Source: Heterocephalus glaber
Lineage: Eukaryota; Chordata; Mammalia; Rodentia; Bathyergidae
Reading direction: 5' to 3'
Assembly: GCF_000247695.1 (NCBI RefSeq)
Contig: NW_004624730.1
Location: 25,993,657-26,057,656, forward strand
DNA length: 64,000 nt
In this document: positions 51,042-63,490 of the stretch, one piece after another
How positions within the stretch are numbered: position 1 is the stretch's first letter
How the letters are laid out: the number at the start of each line of letters is the position of its first letter
Translations under genes and position numbers: made by a program
The notes under the pieces: generated by a model
The model's input: the letters and a program-made list of their open reading frames with translations, nothing else
Told to the model about the DNA's origin: nothing
Databases searched by the model: none

Positions 51042-52895
51042 GGCACAGAAAAAAGAATGCAAGTTTTTCTCCATGAAGAAGTCTGGGTCACATTTGCCTA
51101 CCATCAGAGGTGAAATAATTTTAGGTGCTGGTCTACTTCTAATTAACCTTTTTCCTTTTCAGCATCGGGTAGCTATTTTTAGTGACCCAGAATCCCATGA
51201 AAGCAGGGTCCCATGTTCAAGTGCAGAGGGACAGAAATAGGAATGAAAAAGGTCTAGCAGAGGTAGAGGGACAGAGAAGGCAGGAGCCATATGAAGGGTA
51301 TAAAGGGAACAAAATGAAAGATGGAAGGCAGCAAATGAAGGATGAAGGAGGATTAAAAGCAACATGAAAGAAGAGACCTTCCAGGAGCCAATTTGGGGAG
51401 ATCTGCAGTTTCTTAAAGGTGCCAATCAAGCACCTGTAGGGATTCAAGCTGACCCAACCGCAGACATCTTGAGTTGTAACCTCCAAGTTTGTCCTGAGTG
51501 ATCGTAGTCTGTTTTCCCCCAAAGAATTTTCCAGCCTGCTATAGTAGACAAAACCTTTTCAGTGATATTCAGAGCTCAATGATCAGTCCCTGGCATTGTT
51601 AAGTACCAGCAACATGCATTTTTGATTTTAGCTTGAGCTAAACCAGGTACATTCTGGTTTGGATGAAATCACTCTTTTCCTGAGCATAATATAAGGACTC
51701 TTCTTCTGACCCAAATCACAGAGATCCATTGGTCTTAATGCCACTTAGGATTCAGGATGCTTCTGTCCCTAAGTCCTCCAGCAAATTGTACTGTGTGCAA
51801 ACCTATATCTACCTGCCTCTGTCCTACAAGGCCCCTTGGAGAGCCAGTTCTGCCAAAAGATGACTAAATTTTTCCAGAGCAAATTTCTACATCGTCCTTA
51901 ATTTAAAAAAAAAAAAAAAAGGAATCATGCCAACAAGAAAGGAAGGAAGTTGACAGACCAGGTGGAGGATATAGTCAACAAAGGTTTGAAGAGTTTCCCA
52001 TGGGAGAAGTTCCCACAGAAGAACAAAATCAAATAGAACAGAGAAGACTTTAAGAAAAATATTGCCAAACTTTTTGAAAGAAATGTATCCCAACAAGTGA
52101 CTCCAGCCAAAAGCCAATAATCCCTTTACACATTAACCACAGATGTACTAGGCATCTCCAAAGGGTACAGGGATACAGCCCTCATAGTCTGAGCATTCAT
52201 TCCCAGAGGCAGCCTAGAAAAGCAAAGATCTTTATCATCACCAGTGGTCAGGGATAGTGTTTATGTAGGTCTTCCATAGAACAGAGAATGACTCCAGTCA
52301 CATACCTGCTGATCTGTGATGCCAGGCACTGGTATCAAATTTTCCCAGTACTAACCAAGAGCAAAGAAGCTTGAATTGAAAAAAGCCATCTACGGACTGG
52401 AACCTCTTAAGGCAAACTCCTATAAGAGCTGACACAGAGCACTCTATGTCAGGTTTCCACCCTGTCAGGTTGGCTGCCTGACACAAGCCAACACTTAACC
52501 AGCAGGAAGAGACCAGAGAGAATATTTTCACTGGTCACAGAGACAAGCTATCAGAACATAAACAGGAATCAATTTCTGGTCATAGAAGGAAAATAGTTAA
52601 CAACGAATGGTACCCAAGATTAAGAGTCACAATTCAAATTAATTCTCACAATTATTTTTCTCCTGTTAATCTCAGTTTGGAAATTCAGGGACAGAGAAAT
52701 TTTTACTTTCTTACCATAACTGGGCATTACAGAGATCTGGGAGATATATATACATATATTGTCATATTCTTACCCTTTTGCTGGATTCTGCCAGTTTTTT
52801 TTCAGGACCCCATCTGCAGGCTGTGGAAAATGTAGAACATTCCAGAAAAATCTCACCTGCCAGTCACCAGAACTACAGAAGAAAGAAAATAACCC
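51042..52895. other. Unassigned stretch between LTRs
   Basis: Could hold decayed ERVL internal sequence, because an LTR of that type lies to its right, but I see no gag or pol motif in any frame. An A17 tract is at 51904-51920. Confidence 0.35.
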
Positions 52896-53395
52896 CACAG
52901 GTTCTTAGTTGGAACAACTGAAACAGACATTACAAAAGGCAAATTAACAGGAGGAAAACAAGTATATGCGTTTCATATGTACATGGGAAAAACACTGGGA
53001 ATGAGTAGTTTTCAAAGAAGTGGTTTGGATTCCCATTCATGTAGCATCTTCAACCAAGAATGACAAATTTTTAGAGAGTAACAAGACAAAGGAAAAGGAC
53101 TTGGGGCTCTAGGGGTGACAATTTGGGGAAAGGTAATATCTGGCAAGGTCACAGTTCATTAGTAAAACTTGCTAATGTCTATCCCTCTGGTACCATCTCT
53201 GATACCAGGCTAAGAAAGATCTAAAGTTATTCTCTGTGGTTACTCTTTGTCCTCCCCAGTAAAAACAGCAAGGTATCTTTTGTCTTTGTAAGTCTATGTC
53301 CTGCCTTTAGGAAAATAGAGGAAGGTCTCAGAGTTTCCTATATCTGATCTTCTTTACTGTCCTCAACAACCCTTCATATTTTGGAGTGGCATATT
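52896..53395 (-). mobile_element. ERVL-type (MLT2-like) LTR, antisense
   Basis: Shares its left 250 bp with 47214-47460. It ends tcatattttggagtggcata, the complement of the start region of MLT2-like LTRs (ccaaaatatg wording). A third relative is at 60055-60610. Confidence 0.5.
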
Positions 53396-54567
53396 CTGTT
53401 TCCCTGCACAAGTATTCATAGCTCTTTGGCTCTGAAATTCACCTTGTTCTCCACGTTCAAACTCACTGAAAGACAGTCTCTTTTTAAACAAAAGTGCACC
53501 ACTTACTTCAGTCTTGAAACTATACTCCTTTTAGTGAACAATTACACATTTTTAAGAATTCTGTAACTCAAAAATTAGCAAGTCACGTGAGATCCTTATG
53601 CTTCTATACAAACTGTTTTTTAAAAAAATATGCATTAAAGGTGAAAGGAAAAGCATCAACAAAGGAGAATGTTTCATTTTTGCACAGATATTTACTAACA
53701 GTCTTAGGTAGAAAAGTCCAAAATATGCTAAGGTCTATGGGAAAATATTAACGTTAGTCAAAAAGCATTTAATTGGATCACAAAGACACAGAACTAGTTA
53801 GAAATGGCTCTCATCTTCATTTCATTTTGGAGATATAGTACCATAAATAAAATATGGAGAAAATAGAAATCAGCACAACTCCTAATTTTCTCTGCCCCAG
53901 CTTATCTTTACCTGGAAAGGGTGAAGGTAATTTAGTTTAAGGGAGATGAGGAATAGTAAGACAGCATTCAGCACCATTAACTATGGTCACAGCTTCTAAG
54001 CTCAGCTGGACTGTGCAAGAAACTCCATTTTCCTAAGAGACTAGAAGCACTTGCAGATGTTCAGAGGGAACAAATGCCAAGGAACTTTAAAGAAATCAAG
54101 TTACCTCTATTCAAGAAAAGCCTCCCACTCAGTAATTGCTGCCTTCTTTTAGTAGACCAACTGCTGTTGCTTTCCAGCTAGTCACATCTCAGCCTTGACT
54201 TCTCAGCCATGCTTCAAGGGCTTCTGTTGCCCTGGGTGTAGTTGCTCCACTTCACCTCACAAAACTGTCACCACCTCTAAGGCTACCAACCTCTTTGCTC
54301 TGCACAGTTCCAGAGAAGAATCTATTGTGCCAAGCATTGTTTGTGTGCTGGCATTTAAGTGCCTTATTGTTTCTGACATTGTCTTGTAATTTAAGCTTTA
54401 GTGTATTCTCAGGGACAATAATGGAGTCCTTCAGAGTTGCAGAAAATATCTATGCTAAATATATACCATGTACCTTTTTTCCTAATTTGCCTTTCCATCT
54501 ATGTCCATAGTCTCACTAAAGTTCATGGAAGCAGTAATGCTACTTGGAAGCAAGATAATCATATCAG
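53396..54567. other. Unassigned stretch
   Basis: Three overlapping short plus-strand frames (54195-54646) show no recognisable domain. Confidence 0.35.
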
Positions 54568-54806
54568 TGGACCAGTGGTTCTCAATAGGGAAGATTTAAC
54601 CTCAAAGGAACATTTGACAATGTCTGAAGACATTATTGGTGATTAAACTCGAAGTGAGGAAGCAGGATTTGGGTAGGGATATTTACATCTTACTGCTAGA
54701 GACCACGGATGTTGCTAACCTATCTACAGTGCACGGGGAAGCCCCACAACAACAAAAAATTATCCAACGAAAAATGTCAACAGTGCTAAGATTGAGAAGC
54801 TTGAAG
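54568..54806 (+). mobile_element. MER20-like hAT-Charlie element
   Basis: Starts agtggttctcaatagggaag, then acatttgacaatgtctgaag, acggatgttgctaacctatc, tacagtgcacggggaagccc, aaaaattatccaacg and aaatgtcaacagtgctaaga. More complete than the copy at 16.7 kb. Confidence 0.85.
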
Positions 54807-54923
54807 AGGTCTAAAACATGTTTACAATTCTGATTATGATCTAATTTCTAATTTTTCATGTATTCTTGATATACACAGTTGCACTAACTTTATTTTTATT
54901 TTAACAATATAAAAGAACCAAAT

Positions 54924-55095
54924 GGGCAAGCTGGCACACACCTGTAATCCCAGCACTCTAAAAAATAGAGGCAGAGGGATAGAAAGTTTGACCCCAACCT
55001 TGGTAAAAATCTGTCTGAAAATAAAAATGCTAAGGGTTTGTGATGTAGCTCAGTGGAAAGGCCCTGGACTAATTTCTTAGTGCTGAAAAAGAAAA
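54924..55095 (+). mobile_element. Composite B1-ID SINE, old copy
   Basis: First half B1/Alu-like: gctggcacacacctgtaatc then ccagcactct and gaggcagaggga. Second half ID-like: tttgtgatgtagctcagtgg then aaaggccctgg. The same B1-then-ID order as at 10.3-10.6 kb, read in sense. Confidence 0.75.
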
Positions 55096-57693
55096 AGCAT
55101 CAGAGTATGAACCTATTCTGTATAACCTGCCATGCATACATCAACCATATTCAGAGTTAACTAGCATCAGACAAAAACATGCATGTCAGAAAACATCACT
55201 GATTCTTTTTTGTTTAATTCCTCAAATGCATGTAAGCCATTAATATGTGTAAGTCACTGACAACTCATTTTTTAAGTGCACGAAACATCACTAAGAGCTT
55301 CTATTCATAATTTTCGCTTGTGAACCTGTCTCCAGACCATTTCTCAGACCCATTAAAGCCTCATAATCATAAACATAATTTTCCTTCACTATAACCAGGG
55401 AGGATGTAGGAGTCACTCTTACAACTCAGGTGATCTTAGCCATTTACCTGACCCTACATGGCCTGAGTGGACAGTTTATTCCAGATCTTCCTGGTACCCC
55501 TTATGATTTTTCCCACACCACAGTAGTAATTCTTGTGAATATTTGTTTTTTGTGATATTCATTAAACAAAGTACTAAAAGGAAATATCAAAAGCAGGTAT
55601 AATACTGGAGTAAGACAGTGGAAAAGGAAGAAGACTAGAGAGAGAAAAGAGAGAGAAAGAGTTTTTTAAATCATCAACCCATCATTCTGTCAGTTAAAAT
55701 TTGTCATCAAACACAACTTTTACAAACTGCTACCCTTATGCCCATTGGATTTAAACCAGCTACTCTTCCCAACATTTTATACTCTGAACTAAATCATGTG
55801 TGAAAATTACCTTTTATTGACTTTAGTGAGAGCTTTATACAAACAACTAAGGGCTGATTTCAACTGCCCACTGCCAGAATAGCCCTCTGTCCCATCTGTT
55901 GGGTGTACATATCATTAAGACTTTTATTAGCCTCAGAAATAGAGAAGTCATTTTATAGTGTTAGTTAAAAACCTACAAAAGTCCTTGAAAAGCAGCTCTG
56001 CTAGACCTAGTAATCACTGTGTCTGAGAAAATGTTACTGAATATTGGCATCAATATTAAAAGAAAATTGCTCCCAAATGATAGCACCAAAATATAATTCT
56101 TTATCTGTAAATAATTTACATTAAACTGTTCAATGACAATATATCTGTTGCTCCTTCAATTTAATGGACTTTTTAAAAATATAAGTTTTGAAACAATAAG
56201 AAAATTTCTTCTGTTTATCCTGATTTAATAAAAGAAGTTGGTCAAGGAACACAAAAGTTCAGTTAGACAGCAGGAATAAGTTCAGGTAATTTATTGTACA
56301 GTGTAGTGAAAATAACTAAGCTAATAACAATATAATAAAGACTTGGAAGTTGCTGAGAGTACCTTTTAAGTGATCTCACTACAAAAAAATGATAAGTATG
56401 TGATGCATATGTTAAATGGCTTGATCCACCCATTCTATAATGTGCCTCTATCAAACTATCATATAGTATACCATATACTGCTATTTGTGAATTAAAAATA
56501 AATGAAGAGAAAAAATTCCTCAAAAACTTGTGGAAAACATGGCATTAAGAGTCACCATCAGAAGAAATCAAGAACATCCTTGGAAATGGAAAAGTTATAA
56601 AAGGCTTAACCATTAAGAGCCCAGGGAGAAGTAATGACCTTTTACCAGAAGAAGAGAATAAAATCATGGAAGTCTAATATGGTTTGTTACAGTTCTGCTT
56701 ACAATTATGCATTAAACAATTTACCCCTTGTGGATGAGTTCCTAAAGCCTGCTGAGATGTTGCACTTGGAGAAATGAGTACATGCTGGCTTTTCTTCTGT
56801 TGTGTTTTATTTTTATTAAAACAGAAAACTAAAACAACTAAAAAAGATTCTCTTTTGTTAAAATTTACTCTTTCTAGGAAGGACAACAGCATGGATGAAC
56901 ATTTGTCCAAAGTTTGTAGTTAAGTCCAGCAATAAAAGACAACGGCTTATACATTCATGCCCAGTAAGTGTCCTGTGGGCTGGAATTCATAAACTAAAGG
57001 CAGCAGATGGCATACCTAAATTTAATTTGCTATTTGATTTATCCTTGTGTTACCACTCTGAAATGCAGATACTCAATGTTTATCTATCACTGTTAGAAAA
57101 CACAAGACCATGCTTCTAGCAAGTTTATCACATACTCTGATGCTTAGCCATCCATCCTGAGAATGACAACTATAGCCCATCCACAGTCAATACTCCGTGT
57201 ATCTGCGATGGCATTACATGTGGTTTGGAATCACTACACATAGCAAGAAAGCAATACCAGAAACCATCAGAGAGAACTGTGTGACTTTGATTTTGTTGTT
57301 CTAAATTGAAACTCGAGCAGATATTTTTGGTTTTGTTTTTTGTTTTTTTGTCAGCCTTATCCCTCAATGCTCCCTGAGAATACTGATGCTTTCTTTAATT
57401 GTCATAATCACTTTTCCTTGTGGGTTCTTCTCATAGACACTGCATCTTTGCCCATTAATATGTATCTAATTAGTATCAGACCAATATTCTGGACCACCAC
57501 ATTCTAAAATGCAAACTTCTTCAGTCTTTTTTTACTGCTTCTGGCAGCTGTCAAAATAATTCCTGCTGATACCATATTTAAGAGACTTGCCTCTGAGTCA
57601 GATCAATGTTAGGGAGGAGGACACAGTGCTGCAAACTTAAGTCATTAATTGTGAAGAGAGCATAGCTATCCTTGCCTATAAAAACAGAACTCT
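55096..57693. other. Unassigned stretch
   Basis: GA-rich run at 55625-55665. No family recognised elsewhere. Confidence 0.35.
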
Positions 57694-57777
57694 GGGCCGG
57701 GGATTTAGGTCAGTGGTTCTGCCATCTGCCCCGAAAGTGCAAGGACCCAAATTCAATCCCCAGGACCCAAAAAAAAC
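57694..57777 (+). mobile_element. ID-type SINE
   Basis: gggccggggatttaggtcag to caggacc plus A's. Imperfect duplication aaaacagaactctg / aaaccaaaactctg. The A box is altered (taggtcag). Confidence 0.92.
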
Positions 57778-57965
57778 CAAAACTCTGAGGTAAAAGGAAA
57801 TTGAACAAGATTCTTGAATCATCTTGGAAATCTCAAACAAAGTGTCAATTTAGCAATCTATTTCTGAGTTCTTTCAATAGATTTTATTGCTTAAAAATGT
57901 AATAACTAGTCTTCCAACATTTGCATATCTTATAAAACAGCCCAACATTAAAATGTTTTACTTCT

Positions 57966-58051
57966 TTTTATTTTTTTGGTACTGGGACTTGAACTCGGGA
58001 CCTTGCACTTGAGAGACAGGTGGTAGAACCCTGAGCTAAATCCCCAGTCCC
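57966..58051 (-). mobile_element. ID-type SINE
   Basis: Antisense: tttttttggtactgggactt to gctaaatccccagtcc. Duplication aaaatgttttacttct (57950-57965) / aaaatattttacttct (58052-58067), 15 of 16. Confidence 0.93.
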
Positions 58052-58485
58052 AAAATATTTTACTTCTAAATGGTGAAAATCCAAGACCTCATATCTATTG
58101 TACTAACTATCTCTTGGAGCACTCAAATGTCAACCTTTCCAAATGACTACAGAATATAATGGCAATCTATTTCTCTCTAGTGTTAAGCCATGAGGTCATC
58201 ATAAGTTTAGCCTATAAAACTAGCCCATGACAAGTTAGTAGAAAGAAACATGAGAGTCTCAGTGACTTAGAATCTGAAAACAGAAAAAAAAATCAATCTG
58301 GTAGTTAGAACAAGATTGCCAAGTGACAGCATCAGTTGCATTGTCTATGTACCTGGGGGTTACCTTTCCCAACTAATGTTACAAATAAATTGCAACTGAA
58401 CTGGAGCACAGACCTTTTTGAAGATTCATATCAGGTAAACAGTACACAGGTTATCAGAAAATATCAATATTTAAGTTAATTTTAT

Positions 58486-58577
58486 AGGGCTGGGGATTTA
58501 GCTCAGTGGCACTATGCCTGCCTTGCAAGCACAAGGTCCTGAGTTCAATTCCCAGTACTGGACCAAAAAACAAAAAA
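58486..58577 (+). mobile_element. ID-type SINE
   Basis: gggctggggatttagctcag to cccagtactgg plus A's. Duplication of about 17 bp (atatttaagttaatttta at 58468-58485; atattaagttgatttta after the tail). Third ID within 0.9 kb. Confidence 0.93.
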
Positions 58578-58595
58578 ATATTAAGTTGATTTTAT

Positions 58596-59689
58596 GATTT
58601 TATGTCCTATCCATTATAACATTGTGTTATTAACATTTATTAAAACCCTGCATTTTCCTCAAAAGGATTTAAGGAGCTTTCATGTTTTATTATATCATTC
58701 TATGAATAAAAATAATTACCTATTATTTACAAACTAGAATAAAACAGATATTTTTCATATTTTAAATATTAAAATAAAAATCTTACAATTTGTTTCCAAT
58801 AAAGATGTTAATATGGAAATAAATGTAAATTATTATTTAATAATTCAAAATATTTGGGAATTTTTCACTAAAATATATCACTTAATAAACAAGTCAAAAA
58901 TCAAAATATTAAACCATATGAGAATCAACAAAGATAAATGTAGAAACTCAAACAGGTTGATTTATTTGGTACCATTCCAATTCACCTCCCCACTGTTCTG
59001 TTCTGATTAATTGCCCTCAGCAAGGAGCTGGAGACTTGTTATGCTATTTTCTTAATTCCTGTTGATGGAGTGTTGATATAAGGATAGACGAGAACCAACA
59101 GCCTTTTACTAGTCCATTCTTCATGTGTTAATCAATCATAACTTGTCCATTTTAATTATCTCCCAAATTCCAAATAGTGATACTCTTGCAGTTTCCAAAT
59201 GTTTGCATGGTTAAAGATGTTTTCCTTGTTTCAATAAGGAACATCAAATTGATGACTCAGGTAGCAAGATTTATGGGATGAAATAGTGTTTACATCCAGC
59301 TTTCAAAACTACTGGCCTGCAACTCAGTAACAAATAAGATTTCCACCAGAGATATGCAGACTCTGCCCATTACCAATGATGATCATGTTTAAAAAATACA
59401 TATACCAACATTAGTAGATACCAGAGAGAAAACCAGCCAAGAAAATGTTTACTAGCCTCCCTCTTCATTTCCATAAAAAGGCAGTTTGTTTGAATATTAA
59501 ATATAAATACATGAAGTTAATAGGCCAGAGGTGCACCTGTGTAACATTTGCAAGTAGTTTTTGCCCTCCCCGGAGCAATAGCAGCAGATTGAGTCATCAG
59601 TCAATTAGATCCATCAAGTTTTAAGAAAATTCTGGCTGACTCACAAACAACTGGATCATCAGGTCAGAAAAGGTTGTTAAGCAGTGAGG
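58596..59689. other. Unassigned AT-rich stretch
   Basis: Very AT-rich at 58680-58960. A 65-codon frame there is expected by composition alone. Confidence 0.35.
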
Positions 59690-59857
59690 TAGATTCTGTG
59701 GATATGGAAAGGGAATCTAGGAAAGGAGAGAGGGATAGGATGGGAGGAGATGGTGAAGAGCAAAAATGATCAAGATGTGTTAATAATGTACCAATTCCCC
59801 AAGATGAATGTAACTATTATGTATTGAAAACATATACTAATAAAAAATGTTTTAAGT
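59690..59857 (+). mobile_element. Truncated L1 3' end
   Basis: ggaaagggaatctaggaaag, a purine-rich block, then caagatgaatgtaactatta, tgtattgaaaacatatacta and ataaaaaa. The same subfamily plan as 29875-30068. Confidence 0.6.
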
Positions 59858-60054
59858 AGAATTTTCTTTGAATTGTCTGAACAGATAATTATTTTGGTTA
59901 GATGCTAACAAAAACAATAGCTAACTCTTTTCTGAAATAACTCCTCATTTAGGAACTTCCCTTCCCTAACACATAAAATTCTATTGCATTTTAAATATCA
60001 AAATTGAAGCAATAATTTTCTCTTTTCATAGTCAAGGAATTGATAATAGAATAT

Positions 60055-60610
60055 GATGTAGGGGAAGAAAAATAATTCTCCGTCCTTTTGGAGTTTTTAG
60101 TGGGAACAAATCTTCACAACAAAAGACATTAGTCAGAGAAAAACAAGTAGAAGTCTATTGATTGGTATTCCTCACATATACATGAGACATACCCAGATAA
60201 AATGAGTAAAACTCAAGAGTAAATCTCTGAAAGATAGCTTAAAGACCATCATTTGCTGAAACAAACAAAGAGGGCTGTTGGGGAGACCCAGTTAAGATAA
60301 AATGCAGGAAAACACTACAAAGGGTAAGATGTATTATGCAGACTTAAGTCTATGCCCTCTCTGTTAATAAGAGTTGCTAGCGTTGTAGTTAGGATCATCC
60401 TTCTTCTGGAACAGACAGAAGCAATCAGCCTTACAAATGGAGATTTCCTTTGGGAAAGTAACTTTCTCTTACAAAACAGTAAATTTTACTGTTTTCAGAG
60501 CTTCTCCTATCTCTGCTGTTTCTCAAAATAATCCTTATATTAATGAGGTATATTTTAAGGCAGATATTCTGGTATCCTACCATCCTATTTTGGGGGTAAT
60601 GTGTTTTGAA
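60055..60610 (-). mobile_element. ERVL-type (MLT2-like) LTR, diverged
   Basis: agtgggaacaaatc, aaaagacattagtcagagaa, aaacaagtagaagtc and cacatatacatgagacat parallel the copy at 52.9 kb, and ctattttgggggtaatgtg parallels its right end. Similarity is patchy. Confidence 0.4.
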
Positions 60611-60924
60611 TGCTACCAGATAATGATGGTACAGGGTTTCTAAGGAAATAACTTTTTGTAAAAATGTTTTTCAGTACTCAACAGACAAAAATACAGGCAC
60701 AAAGTATCTGAATTTCTCCAAGTAATTACAACTGGCTTATCATCTTTAACAAAAATTTCACATTTTCTGATTTATCCCTCTTCCCTGGTTATCATCCAGT
60801 CCCTTAGAAGACCCTGGGTGAAAGGGCCTTTTAGTTATTTCTCGTCCATTAGTTCCAGGTAACACTCAACCTGAAAGAATACATTACCCACAATTACTAT
60901 TAGACTCAATTGTTAGACCCATAC

Positions 60925-61135
60925 TCTAAAGCAGGATTGTTTAACCTAAGGCCTACTGATTGAACATGCCTGTGTTACAATAAAAATATTTTAAAATAAA
61001 GGAAGTTTTATTACTTGCATTGATTAACTATATTAAATAATTTATATGCAGCCCAAGACCATTCCTCTCCACTCAGTGTGGCCCAGGAAACCTGAGTATG
61101 TCCAACCCACAGACCACCGGATGGACACACCTGCA
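60925..61135. mobile_element. Possible hAT-type MER element
   Basis: gcaggattgtttaacctaag at one side and tgcagcccaagaccattcct with ctcagtgtggcccaggaaac at the other resemble an old hAT MER family that I cannot name with certainty. Confidence 0.35.
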
Positions 61136-63284
61136 AACTAAGGAGAAGAATGTCAAGGAAACTCCTCCCTTCACACTGCATACCTGGAACAGCAGACCTA
61201 ACAAGCAAAAATCAAACCCATTTCATTTCTGAATCTCCCATACTACTTAGCCCAATGACATTAACATCTAAATCAAAATCAATTCTTTGATGTTAAACAA
61301 AACAGACCAGAGGTGCACAGGCTCAAACCTTTAAGATAATGTAATTCCAGTAATGAGCTCAGTCTAGAACTTCTCTAAATATGTTTCCAAAATCACTGAT
61401 CCTAAGTAATGATTTTGAAGAAAATATTCCAGCCAAACACATTGGAATAGTAAGAATGGTCCCAAGTCTTCTAATTTTAGCTGGATTTGCCCAGCTCGAG
61501 CCTCTACTGTGAGATATGTTTGGGAAATGCTATAAGCTAGAGTCTTCTTTTAATAATTGACAATCGATATTAAATACCCCAAGAAGCCCTACTCTAAAGG
61601 AGCATTCTTGTTTCAGTTTAACACAAACATATTTAACCTTAGAATCCCTTTCTACTTAATAACATGCAACAAGAAAAAGGAAATGCTCTTCCAGAAATTA
61701 GGACCCCACACATGATTAGCTATAAAACCATGAATCAATTTGAAGAATCTCCAAAACCTCATACTGTTTCACAAAACACAGATACAAAAGTATTCCTTGT
61801 GTTACTAATCACCAAAGCTGCACGCGCGCATGCACACATGCACACGCGCGCAAAGAATTTAAAAATATAAACATGAGACAGAAGGCAGAAATTTCAAATT
61901 TTAAGGAAAATTTTTACACCTAACAAAAATAAATTTTAATTACTAATTAAAAATCTAATTGACCTCCACTTGGATTCACAAGACATCAATTAAGAATTCT
62001 CTAGAATGTTTATATTTCCAAATATAGCACCACAAGTCATCCACAAATGATTGTGTCCTTCTTTTGCAGATTTTTTTTATTCTTCTTTTTACCATCCAGA
62101 TCTTCTCTAAATTTGGAGAATCTTCTAGCAAAAGACCCATAGGAAATAGTAACCCTTCCCTCTATAAAGTTGAAAGCCAGATACTTACTTTCCGAGCAAA
62201 GGCATTGACCTGTGGCCTTGACTTTGATTTGGGAGCTGGTGACAAACAAAAGTAAAGACTCTCAAGATCTGTCCTAGAAAGGATAGCACAGCAGCTGTAG
62301 CAGTTGCATTAAATATTTTGTGTGGGGCTTATACCGAAGTAAGACTTGACCACTCATCTCATCCCATCATTCTGACCACATGAATTGGTTCAAGGATAGA
62401 TAGGTAGATGTCATAAGTTAGTCCAAATCTGGAGATTTGGGCTAGAACTTTGGGGAAGAATAAACTGTCTTTCCAAATGGGTAATTCAGATGCAAAACTG
62501 TACCTAACGTCAGAGTTAACCAAAAACAGAGATCTAGGCTTAACAAACATTGTTTACTGAGCCTGTGAAGCTAGCATTATTGCCAAATGTTACCTATATG
62601 AATAACAAGTTTCCACTTTCATTTGCTACTTTAGTTTAATTTTTAGATGTAACCAAGATAGAATTTAGGGCAATTTAAGAAAGTAAGTGATGAAAGAACC
62701 CAAATCAGGATTGATGGACTACAAAGGTTGAGGCTAGGAAGACATTTACAAAAAACTAAATCCCAAAGTAAAGGCAAAGTGGAAGGGGAAAAAAAAAAGA
62801 ACAATGAGTCATGAGGTCACAATATGGAAGGATTAGCACAACAATTTAGAGTAAATCTCAGTCCATGAATAATGAGAAAATGAAGATTTTCCACATATAT
62901 GGGGCCCAGATCATAGTGTAAGATAGGTCTGGTAATCTAAACACATCCTGTGTGGACATCACCTGATATTAATTCTAAATATAGAAGAGATGCTAAGAAG
63001 AACCCCTCCAAGGAAACTGACAATTCTAGGAATATAGTAATGGTTAGGAAGTGGTTTTATGACTTCAGGTAAGTTTATAACTTTCTTTTGATATGATTTT
63101 TTATGTAGTCATAAAACCAAAAAGAAATTCTAGAAAGTTTTCATAAATAATCCAAGAGAAGAACAAAATGTGACCTTCCTAAGGAAGCAATATCTGTCTT
63201 ACTAACCTCTCTATAATGTGGTTACTTGGCAATGCCAAAATAACTTGCAATTTTTGTGAAAATATCAGATTGTCATTATTTCTT
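61136..63284. other. Unassigned stretch
   Basis: No gene or repeat recognised apart from the alternating CA/CG tract at 61820. Short overlapping frames near 62037-62255 lack motifs. Confidence 0.35.
61820..61852. repeat. Strictly alternating purine-pyrimidine tract (CG/CA/TG)
   Basis: About 33 bp of unbroken alternation: gcacgcgcgcatgcac, then acatgcacacgcgcgca. Several CpGs in an otherwise CpG-poor region. Confidence 0.9.
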
Positions 63285-63490
63285 CATTCCTTCATTTAAA
63301 CAAAGAACCCTGCACCTGCTACAAAACAAATTAAAATGAATAAGATACAGTTTGATCTCTCACAAAGCTTGCAATCCTAGTGAAAGGAAAAGATCCACAA
63401 ATATTCATCCAGAGTACAAAAATAAACAAACAATATGCAGAGATAATGGCAAAGCATTATAATAGCAGAGAGGCAGAGAAGGACATAATA
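63285..63490 (+). mobile_element. Ancient mammal-wide repeat, family unresolved
   Basis: tcattccttcatttaaacaa, gaccctgcacc-like wording, cacaaagcttgcaatcctag and aaataaacaaacaatatgca resemble a very old repeat that reads as a 'tail of the catalogue' element in most mammals. I cannot assign it. The final 500 bp after it show nothing recognisable. Confidence 0.4.

Noticed and set aside
54195..54833. Chain of overlapping short plus-strand frames
   Set aside because: Partly inside the MER20 element, with no shared frame or motif.
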